Assembly (NCBI GenBank): GCA_938045805.1
Contig: CALIBL010000053.1
Span: 1-64,000, forward strand
From: an uncultured Rubripirellula sp.
Lineage (GTDB): Bacteria; Planctomycetota; Planctomycetia; Pirellulales; Pirellulaceae
Length of the DNA: 64,000 bases
Reading direction: 5' to 3'
The position numbers and the translations under genes are program-made. This document shows, in pieces, positions 9,927 through 18,762 of this stretch; positions within the stretch are counted from its first letter, which is position 1, and each line of letters begins with the position of its first letter. The notes below the pieces were generated by a model that saw nothing but the letters and a program-made list of their open reading frames with translations, ran no database searches and was not told where the DNA came from.

Positions 9927-11276
9927 ATGAATCCATTACCCAGTCGCAGAACAGTACTCCGAGGACTCGGTGGAGCAACACTCGCCTTACCGTGGCTTGA
10001 GAGCGTCAGCGGTACAGAACAACCCAACAAACGTGTTCTACGCATGGTGCAATTTTACGTTCCAATCGGCGTCGTCCGACGCGGATTTTTTCCCGGCGAG
10101 GCAGACCATGTAATTCCCAAGGGAAATCTCGGGAATGTGATGGCTTCTCTTGGCGAACAGAATCCGAACTTCAGTGACCGTTCACTTGATGAATTAACAC
10201 CAACCATGGAACCGCTCGCTACTCTTCAGGACAAAATCACGCTTATCACTGGAATGGATCGAACGTTCCAAGCTGGCACTGACGTCCACGCGCAATGCGC
10301 TTCATGCTATCTCAGCAGTGCAAGGCCATACGAAATTGAAGGCACGGCATGGCCGCTGGACCGAACGCTCGATCATCTCGTCGCTGACCAGATTGGTACG
10401 AACACACCTTTCAAAACACTCGAATTCAGTTGCAACAGTCACCGCGACAATAAGGAATCCATCTACTTCGACAACATATCGTGGTACGGAACTGGCCACC
10501 TCGCACCATCCATCCGTGATCCTCAGAAGATGTATCGTCGATTGTTCTCAACCAGCAATTCTGAGTCTCAGCAGGACATTACCAGTCTCGCACTTGCTGA
10601 TGCCAATGAACTGAAAAGAGACCTTAGTTACCACGATCAAGCGAGGTTCGAGGAGTATTTTGAATCGATTCGTACAATTGAGATGCAGATCGCAAAGCTT
10701 GACCGACTTCGCGCAAACCTCAATCAGGTTGAAATGGAAGAACCAACCGAGTCGCACCTACCCCGCGGAGAGTACATTCGCCTGATGGGGGACCTGCTCG
10801 TTGTGGCATTGCAGTCAGGACTAACCAATGTTGCGACCTTCATGGTCGGACCAGAGCGATGGGACACTCCTTATCTCTATGAATCATTGTTTGACAAACC
10901 AAGAAGCCACCATCAGATGTCACACAATCAAACAAAAATGATTGATGACTTACTTCGAGTGGATCGCTTCCACATGGAACAATTCGCTTACATCGCGAAT
11001 CGACTGGCAACGATTACCATGCCTGGGGGGGACAGCCTACTGGACGAAACCCTGTTGACCTATGGTTCGGGACTCGGTGACGGTTCGACGCATCAATACA
11101 ACGACCTGCCGATCATTGTCGCCGGAGGTGGCCAACGGATGCGACTCAAGCGACATATCAATCTGCCTGAAGGTACACCGCTGGCAAATCTATGGCTAAC
11201 CCAGGCCCAACTTTGTGGACTACCGATGAATCAATTTGCGGACAGCACGGGATCGATTTCGCAGTTGATTGCTTAA
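9927..11276 (+). CDS. DUF1552 secreted protein (second copy)
   Basis: A 449-aa DUF1552 protein. The ATG at 9927 gives an N-terminus with a twin-arginine export signal (PSRRTVLRGLGGATLALPWL). The frame extends upstream only to a TTG that overlaps the previous stop, which is less likely. Family features include YVPIGVVRRGFFPG, the central ITGMDRTFQAGTDVHAQC and the late TYGSGLGDGSTHQYNDLP. It follows the PSCyt/PSD gene by 53 bases on the same strand and is probably cotranscribed, the same pairing as at 2.1-6.0 kb but in the other gene order. Function unknown. Confidence 0.88.
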   Translation: MNPLPSRRTVLRGLGGATLALPWLESVSGTEQPNKRVLRMVQFYVPIGVVRRGFFPGEADHVIPKGNLGNVMASLGEQNPNFSDRSLDELTPTMEPLATLQDKITLITGMDRTFQAGTDVHAQCASCYLSSARPYEIEGTAWPLDRTLDHLVADQIGTNTPFKTLEFSCNSHRDNKESIYFDNISWYGTGHLAPSIRDPQKMYRRLFSTSNSESQQDITSLALADANELKRDLSYHDQARFEEYFESIRTIEMQIAKLDRLRANLNQVEMEEPTESHLPRGEYIRLMGDLLVVALQSGLTNVATFMVGPERWDTPYLYESLFDKPRSHHQMSHNQTKMIDDLLRVDRFHMEQFAYIANRLATITMPGGDSLLDETLLTYGSGLGDGSTHQYNDLPIIVAGGGQRMRLKRHINLPEGTPLANLWLTQAQLCGLPMNQFADSTGSISQLIA

Positions 11277-11597
11277 CGGCAACCAAATAACCATTACGAT
11301 CCGGATATCCGTGCCTAACGATCCAATCGTTCTTGAATGGCTTGTTTCTTAACAGCACATGCAGGCCGTTTCTACCATTGCATTCGTTGTGATGCTGACC
11401 AGAACGCGTCGTGACGACGAAAAATCGCTCGTGTCAGCGTCAAATATTAAAAAAACTCGGTGGCCTGTCGCAACAACGCACAATCGCAACCTAGAGTTCC
11501 TTCGACCCGTAGACCATCGACACAGTGATTCGGTGGTACGCGTGACCCCCGAGGCTTTTTTTGCACTCCATAAAAAGCGACAAAGGGGAACCAACGT
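11277..11597 (+). other. Intergenic region before the TadG-like gene
   Basis: Short overlapping frames exist on both strands (up to about 100 codons) but none has a signal sequence, family motif or ribosome-binding site. I see nothing coding here. An AAGGGG ribosome-binding site lies nine bases before the ATG at 11598. Confidence 0.4.
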
Positions 11598-12779
11598 ATG
11601 GCTCCACCGAGTCGATCCCAAAATCTCATAATCCTCGTTAACGTTTCGATGAAGATGGTTCAATCGTATTCAACATTTGGTACTTCCAAACAACCAACTC
11701 CTCGAGTAACCGTACGCTTCAAGCGCTCTGGTAATCTTCCAATCCTGATCGCCGTCCTCCTAGTACCAATTGTTGGGATGTTGGCCTTATCGGTTGACGT
11801 CGGATACTCGATGCGCAAACACGATGAGTTACAAAGGGCTGCCGACCTTGCCGCTCTCGCTGGGGCGCGTCAATTGGTGCCAAATGTGGATGGGGACCAA
11901 GACCTCGACGGGGTTCGCGAGAAAATCCAAGAGACCGCCCAAAACCGTTTATCCGATCTCGACAGTTTTACCGTACTGAAAGAAGACATCACGATCGGGC
12001 GTTACGACACGGCAACGGCTTACACCAACTTCACGATCAAGAACAACGGTATTTTTGACACGGTTCGAGTTACACTCAGACGTGATGAATCAGCAAACAA
12101 CCCTCTTCCACTATTTTTTGGCGGCATCTTTGGAATTGTCGAAAGTGAAGCGATGGCAACCGCCACCGCAGTTGTACAGCGTCCAATTGCGATTCGGCCT
12201 GGAGCAGACATTTTGCCGTTCGCTATTCCCGCTGATCTTTGGATGAATGAAAACACAGAGACGCCGCTTAAACTGCGAGGCGACGGGAAAATTATCAACG
12301 CCAAGGGGCAGGTGCTCTCAAAGGACTGGGGAACTATTGACTTCGGTACACGCCGGAATGAGGCGGCAAACCTGAACTATCAGGTTCTCAATGGACTGCA
12401 CGAGTCCCATATGACCGAGCTATACCGTGATGGACGGATCCAAATTCGCTCCTCCATTGACAGTAGGCAAGAGATTTGGGTCCGAGCAAAACCCGGTCTA
12501 CCTGAAGAGCTGAATGAGACCATTCCGTTGATTGAACAGAAGGCAAGGTTGATTCCCCTATTCACGCAAAGTTTTGGGACTGGTCGAGAGCTGGAATATA
12601 AAATTGTGAACTGGGTGGTCGTGGCGCTCAAGCGCGTTCCGAATCAGAACGGACACGACATGATGCTGGAAGTCCAACCATCCTATCTCTACGATGGCCT
12701 ACTTCGCCCCTCCCAGGATCTCTGTGCGGAGGAGGGATTGATTGTTGGTGCATTCACCTCGCCGGTGCTAATTGACTAA
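11598..12779 (+). CDS. TadG-like (Flp pilus-assembly type) membrane-anchored protein
   Basis: A 393-aa protein with the TadE/TadG-type N-terminus: a basic stretch (RFKRSGN), one hydrophobic helix (about residues 47-70), then the hallmark VDVGYSMRKHDELQRAADLAALAGAR. The rest is extracytoplasmic and not recognisable. In Tad systems such proteins are minor pilins or surface-assembly factors. No other tad/flp gene (ATPase, prepilin peptidase, CpaB) lies nearby, so this is an orphan, as is common in planctomycetes. AAGGGG upstream of 11598 supports this start, though ATGs about 18-20 codons later are possible. Confidence 0.75.
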   Translation: MAPPSRSQNLIILVNVSMKMVQSYSTFGTSKQPTPRVTVRFKRSGNLPILIAVLLVPIVGMLALSVDVGYSMRKHDELQRAADLAALAGARQLVPNVDGDQDLDGVREKIQETAQNRLSDLDSFTVLKEDITIGRYDTATAYTNFTIKNNGIFDTVRVTLRRDESANNPLPLFFGGIFGIVESEAMATATAVVQRPIAIRPGADILPFAIPADLWMNENTETPLKLRGDGKIINAKGQVLSKDWGTIDFGTRRNEAANLNYQVLNGLHESHMTELYRDGRIQIRSSIDSRQEIWVRAKPGLPEELNETIPLIEQKARLIPLFTQSFGTGRELEYKIVNWVVVALKRVPNQNGHDMMLEVQPSYLYDGLLRPSQDLCAEEGLIVGAFTSPVLID

Positions 12780-12923
12780 CGGTGCTAATTCTTTAATAAG
12801 AAGCACTAGTCAAACCTCTTGCGAACTCAAACCTCGCTATTAAATATCACGGCAAAGAGATAGAGTGAGAGTATTCTTGCATGCCTTGCACATGCGACAC
12901 TGTCTTGCCAACAAGTTTTGCAC

Positions 12924-13481
12924 ATGAAACGCCACACCTCTCTCCTACTCCTCTCATCGTATTTTGCAGTGCTCCTCGGTTGTGGCCTTAGCTCCAATGG
13001 GCCCTCCTCCGCATATGGAGGCCGCGGTTCTCTGCAGATCGGTGACCCTGCCCCAGCCCTTTCGATTGGAGACTGGTTCCAGGGCGACGCGGTCGAGAAA
13101 ATTGAGTCTGGAAGGGTCTACGTCATTGAGTTTTGGGCCACATGGTGCGGACCGTGCTTGATGAATATGCCTCACATGTCTGACTTGCAGGAACGGTATA
13201 AAAATGAGGTTACCTTCATCGGTGTAACGGATGAGTCGGCTGAAAAAGTTAAAGCATTTTTGGCCACTGAATCCACCTCCGGAGCACCATGGTCCTCAGA
13301 GATCAAATATCGACTGGGAACTGATCTGAACGAAGCGATGTACATCAATTACATGGCTGCAGCCAATCAAATGGGCATCCCAACCGCCTTCATCATCGGC
13401 AAAGGCGGAAACATCGATTGGATTGGACACCCCGCAGACCTCGATGCCCCTCTCGCCGAGGCAGTTCAAACTGGCAAGTAG
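12924..13481 (+). CDS. TlpA/ResA-like thioredoxin lipoprotein
   Basis: A 185-aa thioredoxin-fold protein, probably a membrane-anchored thiol-disulfide oxidoreductase acting outside the cytoplasm. The N-terminus is a lipoprotein signal with lipobox LLGC (Cys20). The active site FWATWCGPC carries the redox pair Cys75 and Cys78. The cis-Pro loop is GIPTAFIIGKGGNIDWIGHP. Relatives act in cytochrome-c maturation or in reducing periplasmic disulfides, which fits a cell with many exported CxxCH proteins, but the partner is not known. I use the ATG at 12924; the frame opens at a TTG six bases earlier. Confidence 0.88.
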   Translation: MKRHTSLLLLSSYFAVLLGCGLSSNGPSSAYGGRGSLQIGDPAPALSIGDWFQGDAVEKIESGRVYVIEFWATWCGPCLMNMPHMSDLQERYKNEVTFIGVTDESAEKVKAFLATESTSGAPWSSEIKYRLGTDLNEAMYINYMAAANQMGIPTAFIIGKGGNIDWIGHPADLDAPLAEAVQTGK

Positions 13482-13716
13482 GATTGCATTGTTTGAGCGG
13501 ATCTGGATGCACATTCCGATTTGCCATTTGCGTGATTTCATCTGCTTTTGTCTAATTTGTCCGTGCAAGTGACAAAGACGTGGTGTTTGTCTCCGGGATC
13601 ATTCCACCAACGCCACCGAGCAATCCAGCGGTGAAGGGTCCGCCCATCTTTCGGTGAGGAGGACGCACCCATACATATTTGGCAAGACACAGAAACTGAC
13701 ATCGGCGAAACACGCT

Positions 13717-15141
13717 ATGCAACTGCCCATCATCGGCGATAAACCTTCCACAGCCACTCCAACATCCCCGTTGCAATCAGACGATGAGTGCCGCGGTAAT
13801 TACGCGGTTATCAGCTTGGGTTGTCCAAAGAATCTAGTGGACACCGAACAGATGCTCGGACGCTTGGACGAAGATGGATACCGGATGGTGGACTCAGTCG
13901 ACTCAGCTGACTTTGTTGTCGTCAACACCTGCGGTTTTATCGATTCTGCTCGGGATGAATCTCTCGAAGCAATCGACGAGATGCTCGAACTAAAGCGATT
14001 GGGAAAGATCCGAAACGTTGTCGTCACCGGGTGTCTTGCCGAACGCCAGCAGGGAAAGCTATTAGAAAGTCGTCCAGAAATCGATGCGATGGTCGGCGTC
14101 TTTGGCCGCAACGAAATCGTTTCAGTCATTGAAAACCTCCGGACGGGCATCGAGGAGCAGCAAAAGGTATTTCGTCCGGCGGCGGTACAACCACTGTCCG
14201 ACGCGAAACGGCGAGCCGTCACTCCACGACATTTCGCCTACCTAAAGATCAGCGAAGGATGTGACCGACTGTGCACCTTCTGCGCGATCCCGAAGATGCG
14301 AGGAAAGCACTACAGCAAGCCTATCGAACAGGTTGTAGAAGAAGCAAAGCAATTGGGCAAAAGTGGTGTACGTGAAGTGGTGATTGTTGCGCAGGACACC
14401 ACCTATTACGGCAAAGATCTATATGGTGAACCGAGACTCGCAGACTTATTGATCGAGTTAGATCAAATTGAATCGATCGACTGGATTCGCCTGATGTATT
14501 TCTATCCGATGTACATTGATGACAAGCTAATCGACACTTTGGCCTCCTCCAAGAAAATTCTCCCTTACATTGACATGCCCCTGCAGCACGCAAGCGACCG
14601 AATGCTAAAGAGGATGTCAAGAAAGACGACCCGATCGAGTCAGGAACAAATCCTTCGTGATCTGCGGGAACGGATCCCAAATTTGGTCATGAGAACGACG
14701 ATGATCACGGGGTTTCCCGGTGAAACGGATCAGGACTTTGCTGAGCTTGCAGAGTTTGTGGCGGAGCAAAGATTTGAGCACCTTGGCGTTTTCACTTACT
14801 CCGTCGAGGAAGATACTCCCGCCGCAAAACTCCCCGATCGTGTAGCGTCAGAAGTGGCCAATGAGCGATACGAACAATTAATGGCGATCCAGCAGCAAGT
14901 TGCATTCGATTGGCTTGAGGGTCGTATTGGTACCAGCGAACCAATCCTGATCGATTCGCCGCTGCCTGATCAGCCAGGCGTTTGGATCGGTCGATCTAGG
15001 AGTGAGGCACCTGACATCGATGGTGTGGTAATCGTTTCAGGTTTTGATGACGAGACAGAAGTCGCTGTTGGTGACATGATTCAATGCGAAATCGTTGCGG
15101 CAGATGGTTATGACCTCATTGCTGCACCGGTCGCTGGCTAA
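13717..15141 (+). CDS. rimO: Ribosomal protein uS12 methylthiotransferase RimO
   Basis: A radical-SAM enzyme that adds a methylthio group to an Asp of ribosomal protein S12. From the ATG at 13717 it is 474 aa. The UPF0004 domain holds the three cluster cysteines in LGCPKNLVD (Cys36), NTCGFID (Cys72) and TGCLAER (Cys106). The radical-SAM cluster motif is CDRLCTFC (Cys182, 186, 189). A TRAM domain ends the protein (about residues 400-470). CPKNLVD and [11 protein letters not shown] favour RimO over MiaB. The frame opens at a GTG at 13654 within GGTGAGGAGG, so a 21-residue longer form cannot be excluded. It appears to be transcribed alone. Confidence 0.93.
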   Translation: MQLPIIGDKPSTATPTSPLQSDDECRGNYAVISLGCPKNLVDTEQMLGRLDEDGYRMVDSVDSADFVVVNTCGFIDSARDESLEAIDEMLELKRLGKIRNVVVTGCLAERQQGKLLESRPEIDAMVGVFGRNEIVSVIENLRTGIEEQQKVFRPAAVQPLSDAKRRAVTPRHFAYLKISEGCDRLCTFCAIPKMRGKHYSKPIEQVVEEAKQLGKSGVREVVIVAQDTTYYGKDLYGEPRLADLLIELDQIESIDWIRLMYFYPMYIDDKLIDTLASSKKILPYIDMPLQHASDRMLKRMSRKTTRSSQEQILRDLRERIPNLVMRTTMITGFPGETDQDFAELAEFVAEQRFEHLGVFTYSVEEDTPAAKLPDRVASEVANERYEQLMAIQQQVAFDWLEGRIGTSEPILIDSPLPDQPGVWIGRSRSEAPDIDGVVIVSGFDDETEVAVGDMIQCEIVAADGYDLIAAPVAG

Positions 15142-15444
15142 AAACCTAAAGCAACTATCTATCCCTCCTGAGCATCGCAATCGCGACGAACTGGGAACGA
15201 GTGAAAATCCCACTCAACTCACGAAATTCGTTACTCCGGCGCGCAGTAGATTCTAATCGCAGGCTCTGGACATATACCGAACTCGGCAGCCCGTGCGGAT
15301 ACGCAGGCGTTGATAGCAAAGCAGCAGCCAGCCTGTCTCAGCTGATGCTTCACGTTTCTGGAGCGTGGTGGGTAAAACTTCTCACGAAATGCTTGTAACG
15401 CGCGCCTACCCCCAATTCTTCCACGCATTTTCTTAGGTAAACTA
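15142..15444 (+). other. Intergenic region between rimO and pgsA
   Basis: No coding frame with support, no tRNA-like cloverleaf and no clear terminator were seen. An AGG seven bases before the ATG at 15445 may serve as the pgsA ribosome-binding site. Confidence 0.35.
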
Positions 15445-16119
15445 ATGGCCAACGGTTCTTTTGGTTTTGATCTCACTCAACCCTCGATCCCATCTGGTAG
15501 CTCCAAAGCGAATTTTGAAATCCCGCGCAGCATGGCAAATCAGAACTCTGTGTCGATTTACAACGTCCCGAATGCATTAACTTCAATGCGTTTCGGACTG
15601 GCAATTGCAGTCATGGCTCTAATACCGACGGGGCACTATTTGGCTGCGTTGGTGATTTTCGTGATTGCAGCTTCTACCGACTGGATGGATGGCTACTGGG
15701 CTCGAAAGTATGGACAAGTCACCAAACTTGGTCGCATTTTCGATCCCTTTGTTGACAAGATCATTATCTGTGGAACTTTTATTGCGTTGGTCGCAATCCC
15801 TAATTCACCCGTGGCATCGTGGATGGCAACCGTCATCGTTGGCAGAGAATTACTCGTAACAAGTCTCCGTGGCATGATTGAAGGTGCAGGCGGAGATTTC
15901 TCAGCCAACCAGCTCGGAAAATGGAAGATGGTGCTGCAATGCGGAGCTGTGATTAGCCTGCTAGCTGCTTTGATTGAGCCCGAGGTAGCGATTTTAGATC
16001 AGATCGGTCTAGCATTCCTATGGAGCGCCATCGCCTTAACGGTCTACTCTGGGATCGATTATTCACGGGCAGCAGCAAAAATCATGAGCAGCGCCGCAAC
16101 CGAGACCGACAGTAAATAG
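15445..16119 (+). CDS. pgsA: CDP-diacylglycerol--glycerol-3-phosphate 3-phosphatidyltransferase
   Basis: A 224-aa integral membrane enzyme that makes phosphatidylglycerophosphate, the committed step to phosphatidylglycerol and cardiolipin. The CDP-alcohol phosphotransferase signature is complete: D-G-x2-A-R-x8-G-x3-D-x3-D, read as DGYWARKYGQVTKLGRIFD then PFVD. Several hydrophobic helices surround it. YNVPNALTSMRF at the domain start is typical of PgsA. An internal ATG at 15532 would place this motif at the usual distance from the N-terminus, so the first 29 residues may not be real. I keep 15445 for its better ribosome-binding site. The CPBP gene follows after two bases, so they form an operon. 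Confidence 0.9.
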   Translation: MANGSFGFDLTQPSIPSGSSKANFEIPRSMANQNSVSIYNVPNALTSMRFGLAIAVMALIPTGHYLAALVIFVIAASTDWMDGYWARKYGQVTKLGRIFDPFVDKIIICGTFIALVAIPNSPVASWMATVIVGRELLVTSLRGMIEGAGGDFSANQLGKWKMVLQCGAVISLLAALIEPEVAILDQIGLAFLWSAIALTVYSGIDYSRAAAKIMSSAATETDSK

Positions 16120-16121
16120 GC

Positions 16122-17114
16122 ATGACAGAGATTTTTCACCTGCTCATTCAATCCCTAATGTTCGCGATCCTCGTGAGCGGGTTGGTGGGATGGTGGAGAG
16201 TCATACGTTTTTGGCGCCGCGGCACCTCAATTGTGGGCGAACAAGCCGCTAATTTCCCGAAAACCAGTTCGACGCTCAGCATCCTCGAGCGTCTCTTGCC
16301 TGCAGCGTCCCAGAAAAGACCGTTCTGGACACCCGCCGAATTCCTACTAGCCTTCGGCCTCCATCTCGTCTTGCTGATCGGCCTGTCTAGTCTTTTCATC
16401 CAAGATTCAACGCAATCCACAAACGCTCAATCAGATAGCGTTAGTCACTCACAGGCCGCTCAAAATCAACCGGACGATCCGCAAATCGATCCCGTCAATG
16501 AGCTGAAGTCGGAGAGTTCAAGCGACCCGATAACTTCGTTATTGATTCAACTCGCCGCCACTAGCCTTGCTATCTTAGCCATGCTGGGATGGCTCACCAT
16601 CTTTCAACGCGATGCATTTCGACGGGTCGGTTTCACTTTGCAACTGGAGCATTTCAAAATCGCTCTTCTTAGCACGCCCTTGATCCTATCAGTGGTCATG
16701 CTTCTCAGCCTGCTCGCCTCTGCATTCATCCAATACGAGCATCCGGTACTCACGTCGCTATTTGAGAACAAGTCTGCCCTGTTTTGTCTGCTCACCTTTT
16801 TGGTCACAGCAATTGCCACGCCGGTTTATGAAGAATTCCTTTTCCGTGGACTACTGCAAGGTTCATTGCAAGCAATCGCAAATCCGGCATTAATGGATGA
16901 AACATGGAGCCCGACAGCTAGCTGGCCGGTTTTCGTCACAAGTCTTCTGTTTGCTGCCATGCATTCTGGCCAAGGGGCGGCTCCGATCCCGATTTTTGCG
17001 CTTTCGGTGGGCCTCGGTTATCTTTACCGCCAAACCGGATCTCTTTCGGCGCCAATCTTGGTTCACGTCATCCTAAACAGCATCACGCTGCTGGATGCAT
17101 TCACAAAACCCTGA
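16122..17114 (+). CDS. CPBP-family intramembrane metalloprotease
   Basis: A 330-aa multi-pass protein of the CAAX protease / bacteriocin-processing (CPBP, Abi) family. The catalytic motifs are present in order: YEEFLFRG (the EExxxR motif), FAAMHSG (His) and HVILNS (His/Asn). An N-terminal membrane helix and a polar loop (about residues 95-130) precede the core helices. Known members cleave prenylated proteins or peptides or act in self-immunity; the substrate here is unknown. The two-base spacing from pgsA shows cotranscription, but a functional link to phospholipid synthesis is only suggested by position. Confidence 0.88.
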   Translation: MTEIFHLLIQSLMFAILVSGLVGWWRVIRFWRRGTSIVGEQAANFPKTSSTLSILERLLPAASQKRPFWTPAEFLLAFGLHLVLLIGLSSLFIQDSTQSTNAQSDSVSHSQAAQNQPDDPQIDPVNELKSESSSDPITSLLIQLAATSLAILAMLGWLTIFQRDAFRRVGFTLQLEHFKIALLSTPLILSVVMLLSLLASAFIQYEHPVLTSLFENKSALFCLLTFLVTAIATPVYEEFLFRGLLQGSLQAIANPALMDETWSPTASWPVFVTSLLFAAMHSGQGAAPIPIFALSVGLGYLYRQTGSLSAPILVHVILNSITLLDAFTKP

Positions 17115-17260
17115 TTTCCCCTTCTAACGAAGCTTTTGGTCACTGACATAACTTTCACGATGCCAACGAGAGTTTTGTTACAATTCTGACACCCAAAACG
17201 GTCACAATCGCAGACCACGCGATTCACATTGGTCCGGAAATCATTGATGGAAATGACGAG

Positions 17261-18637
17261 ATGCTGAACCTTACATCAAAAGCGATTGCACATACCTGCA
17301 ACGGTGCAACACGGCGAGATTTTCTACAAATCGGTGCTCTGGGAGCCGCGGGTATCACGCTACCTCAACTGATGGCGGCTGAGGCTTCCCGCGGGGTTGA
17401 TCCTCACCATGAGAAAAAGTCATGCATCATGATTTTCAATCTCGGTGCTCCGAGTCAACTCGACACATTTGACATGAAACCCAATGCACCCGCGGAAGTT
17501 CGAGGTCCCTTCAAGGCAATTAGCACAAAAGGTGATTTCCAGATATCCGAGATCCTTCCAAAACACGCGGAGATTGCTGATAAGTTTTCAATCGTCCGTT
17601 CATGCTATCACACCGCAGCGGCCGTCCATGACGCCGGTTGGCAGATGCTACAGACGGGCCGGCAGTTCACCGGCGGTGTCAACTACCCACATGCTGGCGC
17701 CGTCCTACAGTACATGCGTGGGCGACGGACTGATTTACCAGCTCATGTCGTCTTGCCAGAAACAATGGGGCGTGGCGGAGGTAACCTGCCCAACGGACAG
17801 GCCGGGGGTTTTCTCGGCAAAGCCTATGACCCTTTCGCGCTAATGGCCGATCCGAGCAAGGAGAATTTCAAGGTACCTGACCTCTTACCACCCAACACGC
17901 TAGGTGACGTCAGGATTGATCGACGTCGTCGCATGAGACAGTCCATCGAAGAGAACCTGAAAGCGTTCGAGCAGACCGAGTCAGCCGCGATGCTCGATCA
18001 AAACTTTGAATCGGCTTATCGGCTCATGAATAGCCAGCAGGCTCGTGAGGCATTTGATCTTACCAAGGAGCCGACAGCCGTTCGCGAGCGGTACGGCATG
18101 AATCGATTTGGCCAGTGCTGCCTTCTCTCACGTCGCTTAATTGAAGCGGGCGTTCGTTTTGTTACGGTCAACACTTTTCTAACCGTCTTCAACGAACTGA
18201 CGTGGGATATTCACGGCAGCAAACCGTTTACCACGATTGAGGGCATGAAAAACATTGTGGCTCCGATGTACGACCAAGGATACTCAGCCTTGATATCAGA
18301 CCTCGATGAGCGAGGAATGCTCGAGGACACAATGGTGTGCGGTCTCGCGGAGTTTGGCCGAACACCAAAAGTGAATCCAGCGGGTGGGCGAGATCACTGG
18401 CCGCAGTGCTTCTCGTGCACCTTTGCCGGCGGCGGTGTTCAGGGCGGAAGAGCGATTGGAGCAAGCGATCCAATTGGCGCCGTTCCAGCAGATCGCCCTA
18501 CAAACCCTGGGGAAATTGTGGCGACTATTTTCAAGAGTCTTGGCCTCGACCTGCACGCAGAGTTGCCCGGTCCAGCCGGCCGCCCCTTCCCACTGGTCGA
18601 TTTCGGTGTTCGTGAGATCACCGAACTATTCAGCTGA
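17261..18637 (+). CDS. DUF1501 secreted protein (alkaline-phosphatase-like fold family)
   Basis: A 458-aa planctomycete DUF1501 protein, distantly related to the alkaline phosphatase/sulfatase superfamily; its reaction is unproven. A twin-arginine signal is visible (ATRRDFLQIGALGAAGITLP). Characteristic segments are MIFNLGAPSQLDTFDMKP, the central HDAGWQMLQTGRQF, and the late AEFGRTPKVNPAGGRDHWP. The ATG at 17261 follows GGAAATGACGAG. It is first of three same-strand genes (DUF1501, DUF1549/1553, cytochrome-WD40), a set repeatedly found together in planctomycetes, suggesting a common extracytoplasmic process. Confidence 0.9.
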   Translation: MLNLTSKAIAHTCNGATRRDFLQIGALGAAGITLPQLMAAEASRGVDPHHEKKSCIMIFNLGAPSQLDTFDMKPNAPAEVRGPFKAISTKGDFQISEILPKHAEIADKFSIVRSCYHTAAAVHDAGWQMLQTGRQFTGGVNYPHAGAVLQYMRGRRTDLPAHVVLPETMGRGGGNLPNGQAGGFLGKAYDPFALMADPSKENFKVPDLLPPNTLGDVRIDRRRRMRQSIEENLKAFEQTESAAMLDQNFESAYRLMNSQQAREAFDLTKEPTAVRERYGMNRFGQCCLLSRRLIEAGVRFVTVNTFLTVFNELTWDIHGSKPFTTIEGMKNIVAPMYDQGYSALISDLDERGMLEDTMVCGLAEFGRTPKVNPAGGRDHWPQCFSCTFAGGGVQGGRAIGASDPIGAVPADRPTNPGEIVATIFKSLGLDLHAELPGPAGRPFPLVDFGVREITELFS

Positions 18638-18762
18638 GAGGCTTCACTGGAAACTGTTTTTTCTGCGTCCCAACGACGCGTCCCTCTTTTCTGCAACACT
18701 GATTCACGGTCAATCGTTTTAATCAAGAATCATCGCATCCTACCCCGTCGCCATCATCGACC

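Noticed and set aside
11349-11663. Overlapping frames on both strands between the DUF1552 and TadG-like genes
   Set aside because: No signal sequence, ribosome-binding site or recognisable motif; treated as intergenic.
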